From the NCBI RefSeq assembly GCF_024758505.1, contig NZ_CP077970.1, positions 6,076,001-6,140,000 on the forward strand: DNA of 64,000 nt, read 5' to 3'. The position numbers and the translations under genes were made by a program. Numbering within the stretch: the first letter of the stretch is position 1; every line of letters starts with the position of its first letter. This DNA comes from Bradyrhizobium arachidis (GTDB lineage: Bacteria > Pseudomonadota > Alphaproteobacteria > Rhizobiales > Xanthobacteraceae). Below are positions 18,694 to 26,301 of this stretch, piece after piece. Under the pieces are notes generated by a model that was given only the letters and a program-made list of their open reading frames with translations, was not told the origin of the DNA and made no database searches.

Positions 18694-21636
18694 TTATGCC
18701 GCCGCGATCTGGCAGAGAGTGACCTTGGGCTCCTGCATGCCCGTCGCGGGATCGTATCCGTAGGTGGTGATCGTGTTCGCGCTTTCGCCGAGCACGATCG
18801 GATCGGTGCCCTTCGGATAGTTGCCGCGCAGATCCTTGCCTGCCAACCAACCGCCGAAGTGGAACGGCATCCAGGCAACGCCCTTGCCGACGCGCTCGGT
18901 GACGAGCGCCTTCATTCTCGCCCGGGAACCGTTCTCGGCGCCCGTGACCCAGACCCAGCCGCCGTCCTTGACGCCGCGCTCGGCGGCATCGGCAGGATTG
19001 ATCTCGATGAACATGTCCTGCTGCAATTCGGCGAGCCAGGGGTTGGTGCGCGTCTCCTCGCCGCCGCCCTCATATTCGACCAGGCGGCCGGACGACAGGA
19101 TGATCGGAAACTGCTTGGCAATTCCCTTCTCCACAGCTGCTTTCTGTACCGAGAAGCCGATGTTGGGCATGCGGAACTGCTTGGCATCCGGCATCGTCGG
19201 ATATTTCGCGACCAGGTCGACGCGCGGCGTGTAGATCGGCTCGCGGTGAACCGGAATTGGATCGGGCAAGCCAAAGGCATGCATGCGCGCCTTGCCGTTA
19301 CCATAAGGCACACAACCATGGGCCAGCGCCACGCGCTGGATACCGCCCGAAAGATCGAGCGACCACGACACCGTGTCCGGATTGGCCGGGTTGATCTTGT
19401 TGATCACGGCCATTTCGGCTTCGGTGAGCTCCGTGTCCCAGCCGAGCTTCTTCAGACTCGCCAGCGTGAACTCGGGATAGCCGTCCTCGATCCCCGAACC
19501 CTTCGAGAACGAGCCGTCCGCGAGCAGGCTCACTTTCCGCGTCGTACCGTCCGGCAGCTTCTCCTCGCGCTCCACGCCAAAACGCGGCCGGAACGTACCG
19601 CCGCCATCCATCACATGCAGATTGGTGTTGTAGAGCAGCGGCGTGCCGGGATGTTTGACCTCCGGTGATCCCCAGCACGGCCAGGGCAGACCATAATAGT
19701 CGCCGCCGACCTCGGGATCGTCCTTGGGCGCCCGCATCGTCAGCATGTCGAACTTCGCCTGGTTCTTCATATGCGCCTTGAGGCGCTCAGGCGATTGCCC
19801 GCAATAGCCGGTCGACCAGCTGCCGCGGTTCATCTCGCGCAGCACATCTTCTGCTTCAGGCAGATTGTTCTCGACCTTGATTTTCTTGAACATTTGGTCG
19901 GCGAAGCCGAGCTTCTTTGCCATCAGATAGATGATCTCGAGATCATCCTTCGATTCGAAGATCGGCTTCACGATCTGCTCGCCCCATTGCAGCGAGCGGT
20001 TCGAGGCTACGCGCGAACCCTTGCACTCGAATTGCGTGGCGACCGGGAGAATGTAGACGCCATCCTGGCGTCCTGCCTCGACGGCGAGCGAGGCCCAGGT
20101 CGTCGGGTGGGGGTCGGCGATGACGAGCAGCTCGAGCGCCTTCAGGCCCTTGAGCGATTCAGGAATGCGGGTGATGCTGTTGGAAGCGTGTCCCTGTACG
20201 AACACCGCCCTCACATTGTCTTTCTGCGCGACCTGATCTTTCGGCAGCGTCACAGCATCAAACCAGCGGGTCAGCGGGATGCCGGGGGTTTCCATGATCT
20301 GCTTGGAGTCGAAGCGTGACTTCAAGTACTCGTAGTCGACCTCCCAAACCCGCGACCAGTGCTTCCAAGCGCCCTCGGCGAGGCCATAGTAGAACGGCAG
20401 CGTGACGATATCGAGCCCGACATCGGTCGCGCCCTGCACGTTGTCATGACCACGGAAGATGTTGGCACCCTTGCCCTCTCCGCCGACATTTCCTGTCATC
20501 AGCAGCGCGATGCAACTGGCCCGCACGTTGGCGGTGCCGACGGTCTTTTGGGTCTGGCCCATGGCCCAGATCAGCGTTGCCGGCTTCTCCGTGGCAAACT
20601 TCTGGGCGACGCGCTTGAGCTGTTCGCCGGGAACGCCGCTGACGCGCTCGACCTCTTCCGGATTCCACTTCTCCACCTCCTTGCGGACATCGTCGAACCC
20701 ATAGACGCGCTGCCTGATGAATTCCTTGTCCTCCCACCCGTTCTGGAGAATGTGCCACATCATGCCGTAGAGCACGGGGATGTCGGTCCCGGGCCGCATG
20801 CGAACATATTCGGTCGCGTGTGCGGCCGTACGTGTCATGCGCGGATCGATGACGATGAAGTTGGCCTTTTGCAGTTCCTTGCCCTCGAGCAGATGTTGCA
20901 GCGAAACCGGATGCGCCTCCGCCGGATTGCCGCCCAGCACGACCTGTGTCTTGGCGTTGCGAATGTCATTGTAGCTGTTAGTCATCGCGCCGTAGCCCCA
21001 GGTATTGGCGACGCCGGTGACGGTGGTTGAATGGCAGATGCGGGCCTGATGATCGGTGTTGTTGGTGCCCCAGAACGCGCCGAGCTTGCGGAACAGATAG
21101 GCGCCTTCGTTGGTCATCTTGGCCGAGCCGAGCCAATAGACGGAATCCGGGCCCGACTTCTCGCGCACGGCCTGGAACTTGTCGCCGATCTCGTTGATCG
21201 CGGTCTCCCATGAGACGCGCGTCCATTGCCCGTTCATGAGCTTCATCGGGTAGCGCAGCCGCCGCTCGCTGTGCACGAGCTCGCGCACGGAGGCCCCCTT
21301 GGCGCAATGCGATCCACGATTGATCGGGGAATCCCAGCTCGGCTCCTGGCCGATCCATACCCCGTTCAGCACCTCCGCCGTCACCGTACATCCGACCGAA
21401 CAATGCGTGCAGATGCTCTTGCGGACGGTTGCGCCCGCGGTGAGCGGACCTGCCATCGCCGCTTCCGCCTTGCGCACACTGGCGACCGGCAGGGTGCCGA
21501 GCGCTGCAAGCGCGCCGCCGGCAAGACCGGATTTGCGCAGGAAGCTGCGGCGGTCGAGGCCACCGCCTCGACTGGACAGAGCGTCAGCGACGGAGCCGCG
21601 GCGATCGGGACGCTGATGGGTTCGCTTGATAAGCAC
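18694..21636 (-). CDS. Formate dehydrogenase alpha subunit, molybdopterin, cysteine type, Tat-exported
   Basis: 980 aa from GTG 21636, chosen because GGGAGG lies six bases upstream; a TTG at 21654 is possible but has no such site. A twin-arginine signal (DRRSFLRKSG, Arg29/Arg30) indicates folded export to the periplasm. A [4Fe-4S] site follows (Cys76, 79, 83, 111), then the molybdopterin domains. In HQARICHSTTV the Mo-ligand position, selenocysteine in E. coli FdnG, is Cys201 followed by His202. The enzyme oxidises formate to CO2 with electrons to quinone through beta and gamma. It is preceded by a Tat-signal small protein and a TorD-like chaperone expected to assist cofactor loading. Confidence 0.94.
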   Translation of the reverse strand: MLIKRTHQRPDRRGSVADALSSRGGGLDRRSFLRKSGLAGGALAALGTLPVASVRKAEAAMAGPLTAGATVRKSICTHCSVGCTVTAEVLNGVWIGQEPSWDSPINRGSHCAKGASVRELVHSERRLRYPMKLMNGQWTRVSWETAINEIGDKFQAVREKSGPDSVYWLGSAKMTNEGAYLFRKLGAFWGTNNTDHQARICHSTTVTGVANTWGYGAMTNSYNDIRNAKTQVVLGGNPAEAHPVSLQHLLEGKELQKANFIVIDPRMTRTAAHATEYVRMRPGTDIPVLYGMMWHILQNGWEDKEFIRQRVYGFDDVRKEVEKWNPEEVERVSGVPGEQLKRVAQKFATEKPATLIWAMGQTQKTVGTANVRASCIALLMTGNVGGEGKGANIFRGHDNVQGATDVGLDIVTLPFYYGLAEGAWKHWSRVWEVDYEYLKSRFDSKQIMETPGIPLTRWFDAVTLPKDQVAQKDNVRAVFVQGHASNSITRIPESLKGLKALELLVIADPHPTTWASLAVEAGRQDGVYILPVATQFECKGSRVASNRSLQWGEQIVKPIFESKDDLEIIYLMAKKLGFADQMFKKIKVENNLPEAEDVLREMNRGSWSTGYCGQSPERLKAHMKNQAKFDMLTMRAPKDDPEVGGDYYGLPWPCWGSPEVKHPGTPLLYNTNLHVMDGGGTFRPRFGVEREEKLPDGTTRKVSLLADGSFSKGSGIEDGYPEFTLASLKKLGWDTELTEAEMAVINKINPANPDTVSWSLDLSGGIQRVALAHGCVPYGNGKARMHAFGLPDPIPVHREPIYTPRVDLVAKYPTMPDAKQFRMPNIGFSVQKAAVEKGIAKQFPIILSSGRLVEYEGGGEETRTNPWLAELQQDMFIEINPADAAERGVKDGGWVWVTGAENGSRARMKALVTERVGKGVAWMPFHFGGWLAGKDLRGNYPKGTDPIVLGESANTITTYGYDPATGMQEPKVTLCQIAAA

Positions 21637-21650
21637 GGGCGGCCTCCCTC

Positions 21651-21860
21651 TCAAGCCGGATAGCGATTGACGCGGTAAAAGGCCTTCACATGATCGGATT
21701 CCTTGTAGCGCGCCTTGCGCTTCTCATCGTTGTTCTCGCTGTCGGCCTGCGCCGACCCGACCAGCGGCGTCGCGAGCGTCGCGCCGGCGCCGACCGTGCC
21801 GATGCCGACCTTGCGCAGAAAATCGCGGCGTCCGACCTTGGCTTTCGTCTCGTCACTCAT
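21651..21860 (-). CDS. Formate dehydrogenase region Tat-signal small protein
   Basis: 69 aa. GRRDFLRKVG (Arg11/Arg12) followed by a hydrophobic stretch and GSAQADS is a clear twin-arginine signal; only ~30 residues remain after cleavage, with a charged KRKARYKESDHVKAFY segment. This matches the family named formate dehydrogenase region TAT target, found beside such FDH operons. Its role is unknown; it may help target or mature the alpha subunit. The stop lies 14 bases before the alpha GTG start, beside that gene's ribosome site. Confidence 0.85.
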   Translation of the reverse strand: MSDETKAKVGRRDFLRKVGIGTVGAGATLATPLVGSAQADSENNDEKRKARYKESDHVKAFYRVNRYPA

Positions 21861-21887
21861 CGCAGCTCTCCCGGACCAACGCGTCGG

Positions 21888-22667
21888 TCAGTTGGCGAAT
21901 GTGAATGCTTCCGTCTCGATTTCGAGCAAGGCGCGACCGAGCGCGCCGACCGCCCGATAGAAACGGGCGTTTTCGGCACTCTCCATGTCGGCAAACAGCC
22001 GTCCCATCCAGGACGACACGTGCTTTTCGAAGAAGGCACGCTGGGCCTCGGGCGACGCCTCGAAGCTCCCGCCGGCAAGGCCCGCCATGACCTCACACAG
22101 GATGGCAGCGTTATCCTCGGGCTCGGAACTGTTGGCGACCCGCTCGATGCCGAGCGCAGTCAGGTCCGCACGCAGACGCGACAGCGGTCGCTCGTTGAGG
22201 AAGCCAGTGAGATAGTAGGAGGCATAGGGCAGCAACTCGCCGCGGCCAAGCCCGACGAACAGATCGAAATATTCGCGCTCGATCTTCGCTGCTACAGTAT
22301 CTGATGCGGCCCTCGCGAGGTCGGCATGCGCGCGTCCGAGCGGCGTCGCATCACCGGTCAATGCAGCAAGCTGCTCGAGCAATCTTTTCGACGGCGGCGC
22401 GGATAGAAGTGTTGCCAGCAACGCGTATTCCTGCGCGCGGGCCGCATCGATGGGATCGAGCGGCTCTGCGGCGACGGCCTGTTCGCTGTAGAGATCCGGC
22501 CGCAAGTCGGTGCGCGACACTCCGGTCGCAGCTTCGACTGCAACCACCCGTTGCGCCGGCACCCTGCTCCAGTTCGAGACCGAGGGCTGGCTGATGCCGA
22601 TCTTGCGCGCAAGCTGAGCAATGCCGCCCGCAGCATCGATCGCACGATCAAGACCGTCATCGCGCAC
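21888..22667 (-). CDS. TorD-family chaperone with N-terminal YdaS/Cro-like HTH
   Basis: 259 aa. GTG 22667 follows GGGAGG at ideal spacing, so the N-terminal part is genuinely translated. Residues ~5-58 look like a YdaS/Cro-type HTH: GGIAQLARKIGISQPSVSNW, then RVPAQRVVAVEAATGVSRTDLRPDLY. Residues ~75-255 form an all-helical TorD/DmsD-like domain (YFDLFVGLGRGELLPYASYYLTG) that binds Tat signals and apo-molybdoenzymes. A DNA-binding domain fused to an FDH chaperone suggests that enzyme maturation or client occupancy could control transcription (inference). It is the first gene of the group that includes the Tat protein and FDH alpha-beta-gamma. Confidence 0.85.
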   Translation of the reverse strand: MRDDGLDRAIDAAGGIAQLARKIGISQPSVSNWSRVPAQRVVAVEAATGVSRTDLRPDLYSEQAVAAEPLDPIDAARAQEYALLATLLSAPPSKRLLEQLAALTGDATPLGRAHADLARAASDTVAAKIEREYFDLFVGLGRGELLPYASYYLTGFLNERPLSRLRADLTALGIERVANSSEPEDNAAILCEVMAGLAGGSFEASPEAQRAFFEKHVSSWMGRLFADMESAENARFYRAVGALGRALLEIETEAFTFAN

Positions 22668-22687
22668 GTGGACCTCCCATCCGAGTC

Positions 22688-22723
22688 CCGTCTGCTTGTC
22701 CCGTCCGAAGTGCCGTCTGCTTG
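22688..22723. promoter_or_regulatory. Direct repeats (CCGTCTGCTTG x2) upstream of the HTH-TorD gene
   Basis: The 11-mer CCGTCTGCTTG occurs at 22688-22698 and 22713-22723, 25 bases apart. A TTTG-TTA-CAAA palindrome follows at 22733-22743. All lie within 80 bases upstream of the HTH-TorD start, in the only sizeable gap (159 bases) of the FDH gene series, so they are candidate operator or promoter elements for the structural operon. Confidence 0.4.
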
Positions 22724-22826
22724 ATTATTTCTTTTGTTACAAAGCAGTAGGGCAAGGGTAGTTCCGGTTCCACCGCCGGTCAATCGCCCACCAATAGTCT
22801 AAGGCTATAGCCTTTCGTCGCGCTGC

Positions 22827-23456
22827 TCAGCGCGGCAGTGCACCACCGTGTGTGCGGGACCGGACCGGCTCGGCAAAATCCGCATGTCTCTCGGCCACCG
22901 TCGGTTGCACCGCAGCAGGTATTGGCGGGAGTTCCGCCGCACCCGGCGGCTCGACGACATCGGGTGCGGTTGCCGTATCGGTTGGATGGGATTCCTCCGA
23001 TGAATCCGCTGATTCAACGGATAGGTCAGGCAATGACTCCACCGCCTCGCGTACGCCGCCGACGATGCGATCGACCAGCGCGGCCAGCTCCTCCGCGGAG
23101 CAATCCAGCGGTCCAAAGCCCGGCATCGCGGTCGGGTCGTTGAAATCCCATGCGTTCTCCGCAAGCCCGACGAAGTCGCGGATGGCGGGGTCGGCGGCCC
23201 AGGCGCGGCGAAGCGCCGCACGGCTCAACTCCTGTGGAATACCCTTGCGCAGGAAAGCGGTGATGTCGGTCGCGGCATTGATCTCGTCGATCGACGGCAG
23301 ATCAGACAGATCGAGCTCGCTCTCCTCGCCCTTCGCGGCAGGCGCCGGCGGCGCGGGTTGCGCGTCGGCAGGCTTCGCCGGCTCCGCAGGCGCGACGTCC
23401 GCGCGCTGCTCGCGCTTGCGGCGGGACCAGCGTGCAAGGAACTCTTCCTCGCTCAT
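22827..23456 (-). CDS. DUF3306-family protein of FDH cluster
   Basis: 209 aa. The conserved part is N-terminal (EEFLARWSRRKRE) and central (LPSIDEINAATDITAFLRKGIP, then RRAWAADPAIRDF and NAWDFNDPTAMPG); the rest is Ala/Pro/Glu-rich low complexity. It matches the DUF3306 family, seen beside formate dehydrogenase and DUF3305 genes. The start overlaps the DUF3305 stop (ATGA at 23453-23456). No catalytic motif or membrane segment; function unknown, perhaps an assembly or scaffold protein. Confidence 0.8.
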   Translation of the reverse strand: MSEEEFLARWSRRKREQRADVAPAEPAKPADAQPAPPAPAAKGEESELDLSDLPSIDEINAATDITAFLRKGIPQELSRAALRRAWAADPAIRDFVGLAENAWDFNDPTAMPGFGPLDCSAEELAALVDRIVGGVREAVESLPDLSVESADSSEESHPTDTATAPDVVEPPGAAELPPIPAAVQPTVAERHADFAEPVRSRTHGGALPR

Positions 23457-23968
23457 TCCTGTCCACCCTCATGATCGCGCCGCGCCAGCGCCTCCGGATC
23501 GGCACGGCGCCGCTTGCGCTTCACGAATTCCCGCTCGACATGGTGCTCGGCAATGAAGCTTTCAATTGCCTCGCGCAGCACCTCCGGCATCGGCACCGCC
23601 TCGACCAGATTGTCGGCGGCTTCGGTAAATCCCTCGCCCTCCGCGGGATCGGCGGTAACAGCCGTGACGGCATAAGGCCAGGCGCCTTCCGACGGCGACA
23701 GCACGGTCCAGATGCTCGGGCTACCCGAGGCGAGATTGTCGCGATAGCGCGCCGTCTCGGACGGATAGAGATCGACGGCGGCGCTGCCGGCATAGAACAG
23801 CGTCGTGCCGTCCTGATCGCGAAGCACGGTCCAGGGTTTTGTGGCGGGCTCGTCGGGCAGGACGGCGATACCGCGCCAGATGAAGTCGACCCAGGGCGAG
23901 TCGGCCTTGCGCCGCTCGACCACGACGCCGACGGGGATCGACAGCAATGGCGACGCCGCGGGGCTCAT
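23453..23968 (-). CDS. DUF3305-family protein of FDH cluster
   Basis: 171 aa from ATG 23968, chosen because it overlaps the upstream gene's stop (ATGA at 23965-23968); the frame is open further upstream, antisense-like. The body is compact and beta-rich (IPVGVVVERRKADSPWVDFIWRG, WTVLRDQDGTTLFYAG) and ends in a basic stretch (VKRKRRRADPEALARRD). It matches DUF3305. Function unknown; it recurs next to DUF3306 and FDH genes, suggesting a shared maturation role. Confidence 0.8.
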   Translation of the reverse strand: MSPAASPLLSIPVGVVVERRKADSPWVDFIWRGIAVLPDEPATKPWTVLRDQDGTTLFYAGSAAVDLYPSETARYRDNLASGSPSIWTVLSPSEGAWPYAVTAVTADPAEGEGFTEAADNLVEAVPMPEVLREAIESFIAEHHVEREFVKRKRRRADPEALARRDHEGGQE

Positions 23969-24972
23969 GTCACCATCTCCAGACGCTTCACCGGCAAGCC
24001 AGTCAGCAGATTTTGTGGCTTCATCCGGAGCTTCTGATCCGCCGTCATCGACAGGATCAGGTAGACCGGCTCGTCCTCGACATCGTCGAGCGCAAGGGTT
24101 GAATCGACAAACGTCAGACGGAACAACGCCAGCACGCGGTCGGCGCTTCGCTCGTCGAGTTCCTCGCCGTGCCAGAGGCGATCGCCGAGCCTGGTGGCGT
24201 CGGCATCGAGCCCGACATACCAGGTGAGCTTTGCGTCCTGCAGCGCGCGCAGCGGCTCGATCGTAACGTCGATGCCGAGCAGATGGGAAACCCAGCGCGT
24301 CATTGCCTGCGCCAGCGCAGTCGGTCCGCTGCCGTCGGCCGTGAGATCGAAGGCCATGTCGAACTGGTCGCTGCGCTGCCAATAGGCCTCGGCATTCTCC
24401 GCGTTCAACACGTCGACCACCTCATCGGTCGTCGCGCCCAGCATCGACATCAGCGAGAGCACCGGGGTCGGCGTGCGCCCGCCGACGATCTCCTCGTCGC
24501 CGAGCAGGAGGGCCTGCTCATGCGGCAGGATTCGCTGGGTCCGGAAGAATAGCTCGGCCGCGCGCAGCACGAACGGATCATCGCAACCGTCGAGCGCATT
24601 GCGCAGGATGACGTGCACGAGCTGGTTGACGAACAGCGGCGGCAGGTCGTTCGCACCTGATCGTACCAATGCAAGATAGGCAGCTTCGAGCGTCGGATGC
24701 CGCAACAGGAGATCGCGAAACGTCAGCACGAACTGCCAGTTCTCCCTCGCATCGGCATCGGCAATCCCAGCGATCTCATCGGCACTGACCGGCTGGCGCG
24801 GGTCAGCGAGCAATTCGCGGTGCAGCCGGCGTTCGACCGGGCACGCGTCCTCCGGCGGCATCAGCTCGGGACGGGCAAAATAGGCCTTCAGGAACTCGTC
24901 GGTGACGCAGAGACCGCCGCCCTCGTCGCGATCGAGCAAATGATGTCCGCAGGCGATCCAGAAATCATTCAT
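23965..24972 (-). CDS. DUF6352-family protein of FDH cluster
   Basis: 335 aa. It begins MNDFWIACGHHLLDRDEGGG and is largely helical (TFRDLLLRHPTLEAAYLALV, LIHxILRNALDGCDD-like stretch). No signal peptide or catalytic signature that I recognise. I place it in the DUF6352 family from memory of the N-terminal FW..CGHHLLDR block. The start overlaps the previous gene's stop (ATGA at 24969-24972) and its stop overlaps the next start, so it is made stoichiometrically with its neighbours. Possibly a structural or chaperone component for FDH. Confidence 0.72.
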   Translation of the reverse strand: MNDFWIACGHHLLDRDEGGGLCVTDEFLKAYFARPELMPPEDACPVERRLHRELLADPRQPVSADEIAGIADADARENWQFVLTFRDLLLRHPTLEAAYLALVRSGANDLPPLFVNQLVHVILRNALDGCDDPFVLRAAELFFRTQRILPHEQALLLGDEEIVGGRTPTPVLSLMSMLGATTDEVVDVLNAENAEAYWQRSDQFDMAFDLTADGSGPTALAQAMTRWVSHLLGIDVTIEPLRALQDAKLTWYVGLDADATRLGDRLWHGEELDERSADRVLALFRLTFVDSTLALDDVEDEPVYLILSMTADQKLRMKPQNLLTGLPVKRLEMVT

Positions 24973-25514
24973 CTCTGGCCGGGCTCCCGGCCCAACTCCG
25001 CAAGATTGAGACTTTCGTCGGGTTCGGTGTCTTCAACCACCTCCATGAAGGAGAACGCCTTGCTGTGCGTCCGCCCCTGCCCTTCCCGCAATTGCAGCCG
25101 GCGGAAGGATTCGCGCATCTCGCCGTCCTGCGCCACCCGATGGACTGCAATCAGCGAAGAGATCGGATGGGTGCAGAGCGATTGGGCAAAGGTGACTTCC
25201 TCCTCCGCAGCGGTCCGTGCGGCGGCCATGTCCGGCGCGCCGAAGCGGTCGACGAGTTGCCGGGCCAGGAGGTCGACAAGGTCCCGGTAATCGGCCTCCG
25301 TCGCCGGCACGATCTGCGCCAGCGTCGACCAGCCCCAGGATTGCACGCCGAGGAAGCCGCCGCGGAACGCGGCGCGATCCTTGCCATCGAGCTTCGCAGC
25401 GTCGCGATCCCAGAAGCGGAAGGCGCCGGAGACGGCCCATTCGCCCGGTTCCGCTGCCACGTCGAACACGAACGTGTCGGAGGGATCGAGCGCGATGGTG
25501 CGCAGCAGCTTCAC
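24969..25514 (-). CDS. DUF6505-family protein of FDH cluster
   Basis: 181 aa from GTG 25514, overlapping the stop of the ligase-like gene (GTGA). The N-terminal beta-rich part contains DPSDTFVFDVAAEPGEWAV and WSTLAQIV; the C-terminal half is helical (DLVDLLARQLVDRFG). I assign DUF6505 tentatively. No catalytic residues are evident. Placement between a biotin/lipoate ligase-like protein and DUF6352 in a fully overlapping series indicates participation in the same complex or pathway. Confidence 0.68.
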   Translation of the reverse strand: MKLLRTIALDPSDTFVFDVAAEPGEWAVSGAFRFWDRDAAKLDGKDRAAFRGGFLGVQSWGWSTLAQIVPATEADYRDLVDLLARQLVDRFGAPDMAAARTAAEEEVTFAQSLCTHPISSLIAVHRVAQDGEMRESFRRLQLREGQGRTHSKAFSFMEVVEDTEPDESLNLAELGREPGQR

Positions 25515-26278
25515 AGGCGCGGCCCTCCAAGCGCCGGATCGAGCCAGGATGGCGTCGCGAGCGCCTGAACCAGCCCGCTTCGCTCGATCGCGTCCGTGCC
25601 AATGCGGCGCGTGAGGAGATCGCCGTGTTCGTCGATGCGCTGAACGGTTTGCCGCTCGCGCGGCATCCGACCGAGATATTCGCGGGCGACGCTGTCAAAA
25701 CCGTCGGCCTGCCAGCTATCGATGGTCAGCATCAGGTGCCGGGCAAAGCTCTCCGTCACCTGCGCTGCGCCGGCCTCGCCAAAACCCTCCTGGTCGAGTG
25801 CCGAAGCCAGCGGATGCACGCCCGGCTCGTCGTCGCTCATGGCCACCGTCCGGATCATGGCGCCGAACACCAACCAGGGCGGCGGCTTGTCCTCGTCGGC
25901 GGCGGGAGGCCATCCCATGCGCCCGCCACCAATCAGGCCGCCGTCGATCCTGACCGCATCCGGCCAGCCGATCGTGACCGGCTTGTTCGGCGGCGCGTAG
26001 GCGCGCAGGGCATCTGACAGTGCGACCATGCCGGCATAGAACGCGCGCCGCGCTTCGCCCAGCGGCTCGCACGGCTCGAGCACCACGGCGAACTCCGCGA
26101 GGTCGAAGCGGCCGACATAGACCAGCGTCCCGGCCCCGCTCTCCTGTGCAATGCGGCATGCATGGGCAAAAGCGTCACCACTCTCGCGCAACCGCACCAA
26201 TGTGAACGGCGGCGGCAAGTGGATTGGTTCCGCCAGGGAAACGTGGCTCGTTGGGGTTGACGGCAGGCCGTCCTCCAC
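25511..26278 (-). CDS. Biotin/lipoate protein ligase-like protein of FDH cluster
   Basis: 255 aa from GTG 26278. The sequence resembles the BirA/LplA fold: GAGTLVYVGRFDLAEFAVVLEP, then VTIGWPDAVRIDGGLIGGGRMGW, where the family normally has the KWPND and (K/R)xxGGG-type active-site region. Here WPDAVRIDG corresponds to WPND-like and the usual catalytic lysine is not obvious. It may bind a substrate without ligating biotin, or serve lipoylation. It is the first gene of five with 4-base overlaps. The start is only 23 bases from the chosen start of the divergent ferredoxin gene. Confidence 0.75.
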   Translation of the reverse strand: MEDGLPSTPTSHVSLAEPIHLPPPFTLVRLRESGDAFAHACRIAQESGAGTLVYVGRFDLAEFAVVLEPCEPLGEARRAFYAGMVALSDALRAYAPPNKPVTIGWPDAVRIDGGLIGGGRMGWPPAADEDKPPPWLVFGAMIRTVAMSDDEPGVHPLASALDQEGFGEAGAAQVTESFARHLMLTIDSWQADGFDSVAREYLGRMPRERQTVQRIDEHGDLLTRRIGTDAIERSGLVQALATPSWLDPALGGPRL

Positions 26279-26301
26279 TTTCCTTTTCTTCCCGGTCGAT
26301 A

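Noticed and set aside
18669..21663. Several plus-strand frames opposite the FDH alpha gene
   Set aside because: Antisense shadows; the minus-strand product is unambiguous.
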